Source: Escallonia rubra
Taxonomy: Eukaryota > Streptophyta > Magnoliopsida > Escalloniales > Escalloniaceae
Direction of reading: 5' to 3'
Length of the DNA stretch: 64,000 bases
Assembly (NCBI GenBank): GCA_033065855.1
Contig: JAVXUO010002985.1
Span: forward strand, 62,001-126,000
Shown here: positions 20,853-47,162 of the stretch, piece after piece
How positions within the stretch are numbered: position 1 is the first letter of the stretch
Layout: every line of letters starts with the position of its first letter
Position numbers and translations under genes: made by a program
The notes under the pieces: generated by a model
Seen by the model: only the letters and a program-made list of their open reading frames with translations
What the model was told of the DNA's origin: nothing
The model's database searches: none

Positions 20853-21715
20853 ACCAGTTGCATAGTAATCAAATAAATGGGTTGAGAGGTGGCGGCGACG
20901 ACAAATATAATGGGGGTGGTAGTAGCAAAGATAAGGCGGTTGTGGTGGCACCGATGTATGGTGTTGTGGATGGTGAGTTTCAGTCAATGTGTTATCTCAC
21001 TTAATTCATCCGTTGATTGATTACTATTATATTTTTCTTCTATACAATTTGCAATTTGACAGGCTTATCCTTCATTTTGAACATCAAATTGTCAAAAATA
21101 ATGTAAAGGACAAAAAATGTGACGAAGGGTTATAAAGAACAACGCTAAAACATTCATTAGATAACAAGTTGTTTGTATAGTTTAGCCAAAAGAAAGTATG
21201 AGTATGATACATAATGAGCCTAGCCCAACTACGCTTGGTTGATTGATGGATCAACCATTCGGGCCTACCTAGCAGTACGACTAGTTTGTTTGTGTTTAGG
21301 TAATTTTTGCATGAAAATTCATTAGTGTCAATAGAAAATGAGATTAGTAACCAACATTTCCATCTTGCTAAAGCTTTTATAAGCATGGTCCATCGTCCAA
21401 AACTTATAAAAATCTTACCAAGACCAACTTGAGCCTCACTTATATCTAGGGCTATATACGAACCGAGTTCGAGCTGAACATGCTAGTGTTCGAGTTTGGT
21501 TCTTGTAAGTATTGATATGTTCGAACTCGATTAACATTCGTCTAAGAGCCAAATGATATTATTTGAACTCTGTTTGAGTTCGTTTCTATCAAACTCTGGC
21601 TCGGCTCGTTAGGCTCGTCTAACCTATACATGCCGAACACGAGCTTGAGAGCTCGGCTCGTTCATGTTCAATCTCAAAGTAAATCCCTAATTTTGCTCAG
21701 ATCCCGTACTCCTTT

Positions 21716-22110
21716 TGTTACGAAATCGCTTTAGATAAATATGTATAGAACACGATATCCAAACAAGAGAGCACAAGAAAACTGAGAGAACTCAAATCCA
21801 CTTTGCACAAGTCAGATTTACAACACTCCCTTACGTGTATCTCTCATTAGTTTTCCTACTCAAAGAAGGACTCTTCTTTCTTTTATTTTCCTACTCAAAG
21901 AAGGACTCTTCTCTCTTGCTTGCCTACTCAAAGAAGGACTCTTCTCTCTTGACCTTAAACACAATACAAGACATCTTACTTATACTAAAGATAAGCAAGG
22001 ACTTCTCTCGGTAACCAATGTGGGACAAGATGTCTTTATATACTAAGGGTCAAGTTGCAACCTTCTTTGAGTAACCAATGTGGGACATAAATACAAGACA
22101 TATATCTACA
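21716..22110 (-). repeat. TR-GAG 3' LTR
   Basis: 395 bp, the pair of 24970-25364. It holds three tandem units of 33-35 bp beginning CCTACTCAAAGAAGGACTC, at about 21855, 21890 and 21923. Confidence 0.9.
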
Positions 22111-22204
22111 ATCTCCACCTTGACTTGTATTAACAAACCACTCAATGAGGAAAGTGTAATATGCCTTCAGTACCTTCTTCATGTACTCCACCTTGCTTCC
22201 CTCC

Positions 22205-24782
22205 TTAAAGGTAGGGATGCACTCCACCTTGAACTCGGCAAGAAAGAAGATGAATCAAGCTCAAGCAATGCTTGAACTTCTCTGTCGTGTCTGTCTTCAT
22301 GAGCACATAAACTACGTAGGTCCTCGGCCCCATCTGCCGCTCACCGTAGCATAGCGTCGATCCCTTGTCCAGCTGTAACACTGTAATCCCCTTACATGTG
22401 TCAGCCTCATCCTTGGACACCAACAGGATCATCCACTCCGGTTGGCCTTCTTTACCCGCCATCATCATCACTCTGTAATATGGATTAAGCGTAGTGCTCG
22501 ACTTCTCCATGAAGGCTATCCCAAGCACCACCCCAAGCTCATCAATGCCGATGATTTTGAAGTCGGCCTTCCCTGTCCATCCGCCAACCAATCCTCAAAT
22601 CGACGATCTTGACGACTCATTTCATCGGTCGCTCCTCGGCATTCACGGCCGTGAACCAACTCCCGTCCTTATTTGGTTTTAGTCGAAGCCACTTAGCAAC
22701 CCTTGGACTCATGAAGTTGTGTGTAGCCCCGGTATCCATAAGTGCTTCTTGATTTTTCCCGGCAACGTCCACCGTTGCATAGAGCAAGCCTCGTCTCTTC
22801 TTGCACTTATTTCCCTTGGCAGCTTCTTCCTTTGACTTCTACACGAATGCATTGACCATCTGCAATGGCCCAATGCATGCCTCCCCGTCGTTGCTGGAAG
22901 AATCCCCCTTGCTGCCTTTGTGTTTCTCGAGGAACGCAATCATCTTTCTTTTGTACGGGCAATCCTTCCCGTAATGCGGACCTGTACAGTAGAAGCATCA
23001 TCTTCTAAGCCCTACATGAGCCTTGTGGTCACGAGAGTCACCCCGCTTGCGACTTCTCTCGTGCTTCTTATCCCCCTTATGATGGCGGCGACGTACCTCA
23101 TCCTCACTCCGCTCATCATCGGTTGCCTTGGGCCAGCCACTCTTCGACCTCCTGTCTCCCCCATCTTTGGCACGTTCGTGCCTTGGAGATCTCGGCCTCT
23201 CACCTTGCTTGAAGTCCTCCAACCTCTCGACAATCGCCATGGCGGAAGCCAAGTCGTAAGGTTCCCTTCGCCACAATTCTGTGGCAACCCACTACTGCAA
23301 CCCGTAAATGAAGAAGCATGACATCTCTGGTATTTCGAGCATCACAGCCGAGTACTCCTTCACATACTCGCGGATGCTTCCCTTCTGCCTCAGCCATCGA
23401 AGGTTGATCATCGCCATATCTTCGACGCTCTCTGGATAGAACTGCCTTTGTAGTTCACGCTTGAACTTCTCCCACGTTTTGACGTCGCACCCATCCGTAT
23501 AGCGACGCCTCCACCATAAGACAGCTGTATCCGTAAGGTATATGACCGCCGTATGCACCTTCTCCTCCTCCTCGTTGATGTCAAGGGCTTCAAAGTACCG
23601 CTCTAAGTGCCAAAAGAAGTTATCCACCTGCCTCGCCTCTCTCGTTCCATCGTACGATCTCAGCTCCGACATTTTCTTTTACCTTGGCTGCACCGCGATA
23701 CACCCTTGCCTCGTACCTCTTGTAAGCTCCTTCTTACAAGCAGCTAGTTCTTCTTGGAGCTCCGTGACTTTTCCCTTGAGATCCTTGTGCCATTGCACCT
23801 TCCACTTTGTGAAATGGGCGACCCTCTTTCGATAAAGTCATCTAGCTCCTCTGCGAACACATTGACTTTCTGTTCCTGCACAGTTAATCGATTGTCTACC
23901 TCCAAGTCATCTAATCTATTGAAGATTAGCTCCACATGACTTGCGACAGTCCGCTGCACCTTCTCCTCCTCATCGATGTCGAGGGCTTCAAAGTACCGCT
24001 CCAAGTGCCAAAAGAAGTTATCCACCTGCCTCGCCTCTCTCGTTCCATCGTATGATCTCGGCTCCGGCATTTTCTTTTGCCTTGGCTGCACCGGGATACA
24101 CCCATGCCTCGCACCTCTTGTAAGCTTCATAAGCAGCTAGTTCTTCTTGGAGCTCCATGACTTGTCCCTTGAGATCCTTGTGCCGTTGCACTTCCCACTT
24201 GGTGAAATGGGTAACCCTATCCTCGATCAAGTCATCTAGCTCCTCTACGAACACATCGACTTTCCGTTCCAGCACAGTTAATTGACCGTCTACCTCCAAG
24301 TCATCTAATCTATTGAAGATTAGCTCTACCTGACTTGCGACAGTCTGCTGCACATTCTCCTCCTCGTCGATGTCGAGGGCTTCAAAGTACCGCTCCAAGT
24401 GCCAAAAGAAGTTATCCACATGCCTCGCCTCTCTCGTTCCATCGTACGATCTCGGCTCTGGCATTTTCTTTTGCCTTGGCTGCACCGCGATACACCTCTG
24501 CCTCGTAACTCTGGTAAGCTCCTTCTTACAAGTAGCTAGTTCTTCTTGGAGCTCCGTGACTTGTCCCTGGAGGTCCCTGCGCTGTTGCACCTCCCACTTG
24601 GTGAAATGGGCGACCCTCTCCTCGATCAAATCATCTAGCTCATCCTCGAACACATCAACTTTCCTCTCTAGCACAGTTAATCGACTGTCTATCTCCAAGT
24701 CATCTAATCTATTGAAGATTAGCTCCACCTGACTTGCGACAGTCGGCTGCAAGCGCTCTCCAAATGCCTCGAGCTCGCTCAT
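22205..24782 (-). pseudogene. Degenerate Ty3-type GAG and aspartic protease
   Basis: In minus-strand order: a start at 24782 (MSELEAFGERLQ); heptad-like segments (VELIFNRLDDLE) present in three tandem copies; the capsid domain at 23672-23292 (RSYDGTREARQVDNFFWHLE, then WWRRRY and QFYPESVEDMA); an Arg/Ser-rich linker; a zinc knuckle CFYCTGPHYGKDC at about 22990-22950, preceded in frame by a stop; and an aspartic protease site, LMDTGATHNF, at about 22740-22710. The later protease fold continues to about 22205 (GIAFMEKSSTTLNPYY). Several frame changes and stops show it is not translated as one protein. No polymerase domain follows. Confidence 0.82.
23580..24782 (-). repeat. Three tandem copies of a ~395-bp GAG segment
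   Basis: The same block, coding for a coiled-coil stretch, then QPRQKKMPEPRSYDGTREAR, then FFWHLERYFEALDI, recurs with landmarks at about 23587, 23987 and 24379. The spacing is 400 and 392 bp. The copies are very similar, so the expansion came after, or during, the life of this element. Confidence 0.85.
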
Positions 24783-24969
24783 CTTGCGTGCTTCAGCATC
24801 CCTTATCGCGCCACTCTAATCCTTCACCGTGCTCTGCCATATGCCAAAATTCGTCTTCCCATCGAATTTTCACAGGCATACTTCATGGTTGTGTTGTCTA
24901 CATATTTATCCTCTGAAATCGATTTCAATTTTGCCCAAAAATAAAACCTGGAATACTCTTGATACCACT

Positions 24970-25364
24970 TGTTACAAAATTGCTCTAAATAAATATATTT
25001 AGAACACGATAACCAAACAAAAGAACACAAGAAAACTGAGAGAACTCAAATCTACTTTGCACAAGTCAGATTTACAACACTCCCTCACGTATATCTCTCA
25101 CTAGTTTTCCTACTCAAAGAATGACTCTTCTTTCTTTTATTTTCCTACTCAAAGAATGACTCTTCTCTCTTGCTTGACTACTCAAAGAATGACTCTTCTT
25201 TCTTGACCTTAAACACAATACAAGATATCTTACTTATACTATAGATAAGCAAGGACTTCTCTCGGTAACCAATGTGGGACAAGATGTCTTTATATACTAA
25301 GGGTCAAGTTGCAACATTCTTTGAGTAACCAATGTGGCATATAAATACAAGACATATATCAACA
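24970..25364 (-). repeat. TR-GAG 5' LTR
   Basis: 395 bp, same length as its partner but with many scattered substitutions (for example GAAGGA versus GAATGA in each tandem unit), so the insertion is far older than the Copia element. Confidence 0.9.
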
Positions 25365-26306
25365 CCTTTAACAAATCAAGTTATTAGGTTTACTAAATTG
25401 CTTAAACTAGAACATATCGGGAAGAAATTAACTGGAGAAACCCTGCAAGGGAAGTGAAATCAACCTTGCATTCCATTATCTCTGAGGCGATGCCACGTAG
25501 AAGAAGACAATTGAAGTCAAGTCGCGTGATCTACATGGCTTTGGTTCCGTGGAGATGAAAGAAGAGAAGACCTTAGGGCTACAGATGAGGAGATGAAGCC
25601 TTGGACGCTGTCGGAGAAGATGACTTAGTGCACCGTTGAAGTGTACTGGTGCACTGAGTCGAGTATCTTAAGAAATGCTATTGGCATTTCTGATCTGATG
25701 ACAAAATATCAGGACTTCACTCTAGGATGTTTATGTGACTTTTTTGTTGGGCTTTTAGTGTAGTTGGACTCTTGGGCTAGTTGGACGCTCTTTTAGTTAA
25801 GTAGGACCAATGACTTTATATTTTGAGTTTAAATTATAGATCTTAATAAGTTGTATTTAGCCATGTGAAATGCAAAATAATAATAATATAATACATATCA
25901 TGAGTTGTTCGTGAACATATTCATAATGAATGTTCATGTTCAGTTCGTTTAATTAACGAGCTCTAAAAGTGTGTTCGTATTCGGTTCGTTAAGTAAATGA
26001 ACAAACACGAACGAGTTTTTAGGAAAACGAACGGCGATCTGTTCATGAACAGCTCGGTCCATTTACAACCCTACTTATGTTGAAACGTACCCAACTTGAT
26101 AGGCGACGACATGAGTGCACACTCACCTCTTCTGAGTAAACATGCCTCCCTCTCATTTACCCTCGCCTGTATCGAATCTTGTGGCCAATGACTCGATTCA
26201 TCCCCACCATCCGTCCGCCGTTGACAAACGGGAACAAAGGGTTGAGGACTCTTGTCGACGTGGCTAGACCTGTAGAGTGGATTATGACAAGAATAGTAAA
26301 ATAGTA

Positions 26307-26672
26307 CTCCCTCCGTCCCACATAAATTGACCATTTTTCTTTTTTTTGATCGTCCATAAAAATTGATCACTTCCAAATTAATAAAGATTCTGTAAGTATT
26401 TTTACATATTTACCTTTCTTGTACTTATTTTATTTTATTTTTCTCTACACACTTAACTCTCCACCAACTCATTTTTCTCTTTTGGCCCATCTTCTACACT
26501 TTTTTGTTCAATTTCTTTCTCTACATTTAACACTCCACCAATCAATTTTACGCTCCTGACCTGGTTTCTTCCTCTCTCTCTAAAGGATAAAATAGAAAAT
26601 ACACAATAAATAACTAAATATTTTTATTATGCGTGAAAAGTCAAACTGAGCGAGTTACGTAGCATGGAGGAC
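26307..26672. mobile_element. Stowaway-type MITE (Tc1/mariner)
   Basis: Begins CTCCCTCCGTCCCAC after a TA and ends GCATGGAGGAC before a TA; the right end on the other strand reads GTCCTCCATGC, a weakened match to the left end. CTCCCTCCGTCCC after TA is the diagnostic Stowaway terminus. It is 366 bp, AT-rich, without coding potential. Confidence 0.75.
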
Positions 26673-26691
26673 TAGTTCGCAAATATTACTT

Positions 26692-27972
26692 GGGGTAAAT
26701 GCACTTTGACCCCCTCTACTTTAGGGCGGTTGCAATATGACCCCCTCTTCTAAAAAAAGTTGAACTAAACCTCCCCGCACTCATCAAAACTATGCAAAAT
26801 TGACGTTTTCCATCCAAGTTAACACAATTTTTGGGCGGGAAATGTTTGGTGCTTAGAACCTGCAATTTTAGGACGAAACTACTCTTTTGACCTAATAAAA
26901 TACTAAAGACTTGCAAAAAATCACCCAAAAAATCACCAATTTCATTTCACTCCATTTGCAAACCCTAGAAATTTTACAAAAGGTGACCATTTTCATTTCA
27001 ATTCATTTGCAAACCTTCCTTTTAAAGGGCAACCACAAAAAAAAAAAAAAAAAGAATTTTATTCTGAAATTTTGAATTTTCAAATTTTAATTTCAAAAAT
27101 CCAGTGGGTATACCTGAACCCATACACCCGAACCCGCGCCCCGCCCTCTTTGGCACTTTTTCACAGTCACAGGCCGGCCCAAATTCGACCTGCTCCATGT
27201 CGACCCGACCCGACCCGATCGTGCCCTTCCCAAGCCCTAATTTTTTCCACTGAAAACCCTAATCTCTATCCATGCGCCGCCAACCCTCCTTCGGGCATCT
27301 CACGCCGGCGCTCTATTCTTTGCCGGCAGCCCCCCTCCCCCCGTCGACGGCTCCGACCCACCCTCGTCCTTCCTCTTCTCTCCACCGCCCTCCACTACCC
27401 CAACCGCCGAGCTCTCCGCCGACAGCCCTTTCCCCGCCATCGACGACGCCAACCCCATCCCTCTCTCTTCTTTCCTCTTCTCTCCCCCGCCCTTCGCTGC
27501 CACAACAGCCGAGCTCTCCACCAGCAGCCCATTCCCTGCCATCAGTGACGCCAACCCCCTCCCTATCTCTTCCTTCCTCTTCACTCCCTCTCCCCTCCCT
27601 CCCCCCGCGCCCCGCTGTCGTAACAACCCCGCTATGCCGTCAGTCCCACTCCCCCCCTGTCGGCGACACTGACCCCCCCTCTCTTCCTTCCTCTTATCTC
27701 TTCTGGCCACCCGTGGCTGCAACAGCCCTGCGGCGCCGCCGCTGCTTTTTGCTCTTCTCTCCATTCTCCCTTCACCCACCCCAAATGGTTTGAGAGGATT
27801 TTTAGTTCTGTTTAAAAGAAGGGTAGTTGTGTCATTTCAGCAATCTCAGTTACGGCCGTTCCATTTTGCCCAATTTTGATGAGTTCAGGGGGGTTTAGTT
27901 CAACTATTTAAAGTATGGGGGACCATAGTGAAACCGCCTTAAAGTATAGGGGGGTAAAGTGCATTTACCCCC
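26692..27972. mobile_element. Pack-MULE-like Mutator element (1.28 kb)
   Basis: A perfect 9-bp target duplication, ATATTACTT (26683-26691 and 27973-27981), flanks inverted repeats of about 115 bp. The left begins GGGGTAAATGCACTTTGACC, the right on the other strand GGGGGTAAATGCACTTTACC, and both share GGCGGTT and GTTGAACTAAACC blocks. Long inverted repeats and 9-bp duplications mark Mutator-like elements. The interior (about 27100-27790) is GC-rich, unlike all flanking transposon DNA, and holds a tandem repeat with no transposase, which suggests captured gene sequence. Its right end is 234 bp from the SIK1 ATG. Confidence 0.85.
27334..27700. repeat. 102-bp GC-rich tandem repeat inside the Pack-MULE
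   Basis: The phrase GCCATCgacGACGCCAACCCC recurs 102 bp apart (27436 and 27538), with diverged copies on either side, about three and a half units in all. A multiple of three, the period keeps one frame open that reads as Pro/Ser-rich repeats (LPQPPSSPP then LPQQPSSPP, 34 residues apart). Confidence 0.8.
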
Positions 27973-27981
27973 ATATTACTT

Positions 27982-28205
27982 TACAACGGCTACATTAAAT
28001 TATTTTCCCTCAACGGTGGGGGATCCATGTCCAGTTGGCCACCACTATCAGCTGCACATTCCAGCTCCGACGGTGGTAGTTCCCAACTCAAAAAATGGCC
28101 TCTTAACCTCCTCCACGACGACCTACCACTACCACTACCACCACCAAGGCACCAACACACAACCCTTCTTCCTCACACGTTAACACACTTAGTGCCACAG
28201 AACAA
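27982..28205 (+). promoter_or_regulatory. SIK1 leader/promoter with overlapping upstream ORF
   Basis: The 224 bp between the Pack-MULE target duplication and the SIK1 ATG is all that remains of the proximal upstream region. It is CA/CC-rich like a leader. An ATG at 28027 opens a frame that runs to 28353, past the SIK1 start in another frame. If transcribed it would be an overlapping upstream ORF expected to reduce SIK1 translation. Confidence 0.4.
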
Positions 28206-43715
<15,510 letters not shown>

Positions 43716-44462
43716 CAGAACAGCCAGTCATTTTGTCTTTTCAGTTCCCCCTTCCCCAACCGTTTGTAAATCTGTTTTGTGATCTTTGTTTGTACCTAGC
43801 CCAAGTTCGTTGGTTCTGAACTGCTACGACTTCCCACCATGCTGTAAAGAAATAAATGGGTGTTTCTAATTTTGCTTCGAAGCCAATTTAAAATTTCTCT
43901 GAGTTTGTTGTAGAAACTGAACTTCATCAGACGGTAATGAAGGGATCAGGATCCTCTGTTTTACATTTAGCGATGCTAGTCTGTAAACATAAAGCCGTAG
44001 TTACGCTCCTTTACTACTTTGTGTACATATCAGTTATTTCTGTTTCATGACAAGGAAATGTCGAAGAAAATAAGAAGTAGAAATTCAATTTAATTGGGCG
44101 ACGAAGAAGCTGTTAAAATTCAAATCGTTGAGTACATAAATATTAAAAATCAAACTCAGATTTGGTACAGTTTAAGGTACAAATCTTATATGATTTGGAC
44201 CATTACCGGTAGTCGGAAACGTCCTAAGTTCTAACTCCCCTTAACCCGTCAAATCTGCCTTTCAAAATCTAGCCGTAGCCGGAAACATTATGAGTTTTCA
44301 CTCCTTTCTGCTGCTCTTCCTAATCCAACGGTCCGAACCTAAATTCTGTGCTGATGTTGCAAATAAAAAGGAAACCGGTGCATTTGAGCCCCATTCTGAA
44401 CCTTAAATATGTGACACAGACTGCAATGACAAAGGTAGAACAGGGCTTTGATTTAGGGAAAG

Positions 44463-47162
44463 ATGGGCAGTAACATTAACAAGATCCACACTTTACTACT
44501 CAAGAAAGGTCTAAGGTCCCTCTTCTCTTGGCCACCTTTGTCTACACCCAGACCCTCTTTCTCCTCGCACCACCACCACCACCTTCGATCACAAAGACCA
44601 ACACTGGGACAAAACCCGAGCAATTGGAGAAGACCCACCTTCCCTCTCTCTTCCTTTACCCTTCTTCGATACTCGAACTCAAGTTCCTCTGGCGGAGATG
44701 TTTGCGTTAAAGACCAACAAAAGCTACTTCAGGGTAAGCTGCTCTATAGTTTTCTCGTCAACCGTGTGTACACTGTTGTCTTCTAGCTTGTATATTCTGT
44801 AAGCAGCGTGCAGTCCAAGTGTTCGACAAAATGTCTAATTAAGCATGAGTATAGACTCCGAGTGGCTGCCCATTTTGCTTTCAAGAGCCATTTTTTGTTT
44901 GGGAGAGGCTATTTTCATCACTTGTTTATTGCTAAAAGATCAACACACTTGTCACTGAACTATTTTTAGCAACAAAAGGATGTGAGAAAGTATATAAAGG
45001 GCGTGAAGATAGCATTTCCGTTTTTGTTTTCTATTTTTTCCTTTTAGAAGCAAATATGCTTGATTTTGTCTGTCTATTGTCTTTTTGCTTCATCATACTC
45101 TTATCTCTGGGGAAAAATCTTCAACATAACGGTGAGAGTCATGATGTGGTGTAACCAACGCATGACATGAAAGAACAATAAAACCTTGACCCTTCCATGT
45201 TTAGAAGTCCCTCAATTTCGTTAAATTCCACCATCCATTACACTGCGTTATATCTATCACCGTTTCTCCTTTTTGGGACAACTGATGTGACTGTTAAATT
45301 GGTTGTTATCTTACTCATAACCCTTCTCCTTCCACTCCCAGTAACCCTGGTCCCACATCGCAGACATTAGTATTTGAGTTACTATAAAAGACTCTTAGAA
45401 GTACGTACTTGGCTAGCCCTTTCAATTGTTGAGCCTTGACCGGGGTCACTTAATCTTAGTTAGCATCTTTCTTTTGCAATATGAGTACACATCATTGCAA
45501 TTTGAGATTGATTACCACAGTTTTATTTCAAGCTTTACATCATGGAGATAGAGATTGGCTTCTTGGTCTGTTACATTGGTCTACCAAACTTGTACTTGAA
45601 ATGCGGAAAGCTAGGTCCCCAATACATAGATAATCTATTACTGGACAAACAACGTTTGACTGTATCATTACTTAAGCATGCCTAATTTTGCAGATGAAAC
45701 GGATGAAGAGGTTGAACCAATTGATTCATGGGAGGAAGAGGATGAAGCTGATCCTGAGGTATGCTATTTTGGCTTTAAACCCAGCTGCTCAACTTAAGTG
45801 TTTTAGCTATATTGCCTTAGTTGAATTTAGTTTTTGATATGATTAGCTTGGTGACGGAGGGGATGGGGGTGGAGTTGTTCTGCAAAATTGCTCTTGGGGT
45901 GAACGGGCTCTATCCATAGCTCGAGAGGTCTTGGTGCAGTTTGGAGAGGGCATGGAGCTCTTTGCTTTCAAAACTACTCCTCGAGGGTACATTTATGTGA
46001 GACTAGATAAATTGTCAAACCAGTAAGTTTTCTTCCTATCATGCCATTATAATTGCATCATTACTTTATTGTTCATTTAAATGCTAAGTTCCAAGCACAA
46101 AAATCAAAATTTTGAAAAGAGGAGGTGAATAATTTTTTTCTCAAATGTTATTGTGGGCTTGCTGTTTCGAACTTTCACTCCAATGTAAGAATATGAAACC
46201 CATTTAGGGTCTATTCCCCCTCATGTAGTCATGTATATAAGAACTTTTAAGCTGTTCAGTTGCTTTCCTTTTTCTTCCTCCTTTGTTCTTCCAGCAATCC
46301 CTCTCCGCCAAGCAGCTGGGCAATGATAAGTTCGTCGAGTCAGGGTCTTAGGATGATACTAGGACTTGACAATTTGTTGACGACGTTTGGAGTTTAGCAA
46401 AGGTTCATCGCAGGATAGGGAATGATATGCCTTGTGGTTACTAAACACCATAACAATTATGTAAATCTGGTAGATGGGAAGATGTTTCATGTTATTAACT
46501 AAAGGCTCGTCCCTTGCTCTCCCTTCTGGCTGGGTTGCAGATGCATTAGCTAGAATATATCTTTGGACTGTCCAAGTGATATGTTGTGCTTCACTCTGCA
46601 AGTGATTATGTTTATCTAACTTGCCTCTTGGGATTTGATTTGTTGAAGTGCCTGTCAATGTTTCACCAGATTTGGGTGTCCCAGCATGGAGGAGGTGGAA
46701 AGTTACAGCCGTCAATTTAAGCAAAGATTAGAAGAAGCCGGAGCAGAGGGAGAAATACCTGATGATCTGGCTCTTGAAGTAAATACTTAACATTGTTTGC
46801 CATCAAGCAGTAGAGCTGGGTTTTTTAGAAATAACATGTTTTTTCTTTATATTCGGAAGGTATCATCTCCTGGTGCAGAGCGGCTACTAAAAATACCAGA
46901 TGACTTGCCTCGGTTTAAAGACATGGCTATGCGAGTAAGCTACGTCGAAGATATGGATGCTAGAGGCCCTGAAAAGGATGGAGTATTCTACCTTGACTGC
47001 ATTGAAACAGAATCAGGTAGCTGTATCTGGAGGTTGGCAGATGTAAAGGAAAACAGGGATCCTTCAGCGAAAGGAAGACCATTAAGCCGTAAAAAGAAAG
47101 ATTGGAGATTAAAACTACCATATGCAATGTTTAAACGGGTAACTCTCTTCCTGGACTACTGA
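44463..47162 (+). CDS. RimP-like (UPF0090) organellar ribosome maturation protein
   Basis: Five exons, 44463-44733, 45694-45758, 45847-46022, 46670-46778 and 46860-47162, with GT-AG junctions and consistent phases, give 307 residues. Residues 1 to about 85 are rich in Ser, Arg, His and Pro with few acids, a likely plastid or mitochondrial targeting peptide. An acidic linker (DETDEEVEPIDSWEEEDEAD) follows. The RimP fold occupies roughly 120-307: a N-terminal domain with FKTTPRGYIYVRLDKL and CPSMEEVESYSRQFKQRLEE, then the family signature VSSPGAERLL at 208-217, matching bacterial VSSPGxxRPL. Bacterial RimP binds free 30S subunits and helps mature the head domain; by homology the plant protein should do so in an organelle. 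It starts 747 bp after the SIK1 stop, on the same strand, as in Arabidopsis (At1g69210 beside At1g69220). Confidence 0.87.

Larger units (their letters stand above)
17806..21446. other. Intergenic, simple repeats only
   Basis: No host gene seen. It has GGT/GGC-rich imperfect repeats at 18000-18430, an (AG)14 run at 18441-18469, GA-rich tracts near 20595-20636 and a 42-bp tandem repeat at about 20737-20850. The remainder is AT-rich. The open frames over the low-complexity tracts resemble no known protein. Confidence 0.5.
21716..25364 (-). mobile_element. TR-GAG-like Ty3/gypsy derivative (3.6 kb)
   Basis: Two 395-bp LTRs (TG...CA), a perfect CCTTT target duplication (21711-21715 and 25365-25369), a primer-binding site (TGGTATCAAGAG, 24956-24967, minus) and a polypurine tract (AAGGTGGAGAT, 22111-22121, minus) define a complete small LTR element. 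Its interior carries GAG, a CCHC knuckle and an aspartic protease, but no reverse transcriptase, RNase H or integrase, the make-up of TR-GAG elements that depend on a partner. The frames are broken by stops and shifts, so the copy is old. Confidence 0.85.
21447..26073. mobile_element. hAT-type element hosting a TR-GAG insertion
   Basis: The left end reads TAGGGCTATATACGAACCGAG; the right end on the other strand reads TAGGGTTGTAAATGGACCGAG. Subterminal GTTCG/GAACA motifs abound at both ends. The flanks are CTTATATC (21439-21446) and CTTATGTT (26074-26081), matching at 6 of 8 positions. This is the common plant repeat with (C)TAGGG-TGTAAA ends. No transposase frame is present. Without the nested retrotransposon it is about 1 kb. 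Confidence 0.68.

Noticed and set aside
20490..20876. Overlapping open frames on both strands
   Set aside because: Explained by a GA-rich tract and a 42-bp tandem repeat; no domain recognisable.
27272..27793. Long open frame (Pro/Ser-rich) as a host gene
   Set aside because: It lies wholly inside the Pack-MULE and is made of a 102-bp repeat that keeps several frames open on both strands; no conserved domain.
46359..46724. Minus-strand open frame over RimP exon 4
   Set aside because: It is the shadow of the plus-strand RimP exon and its intron.
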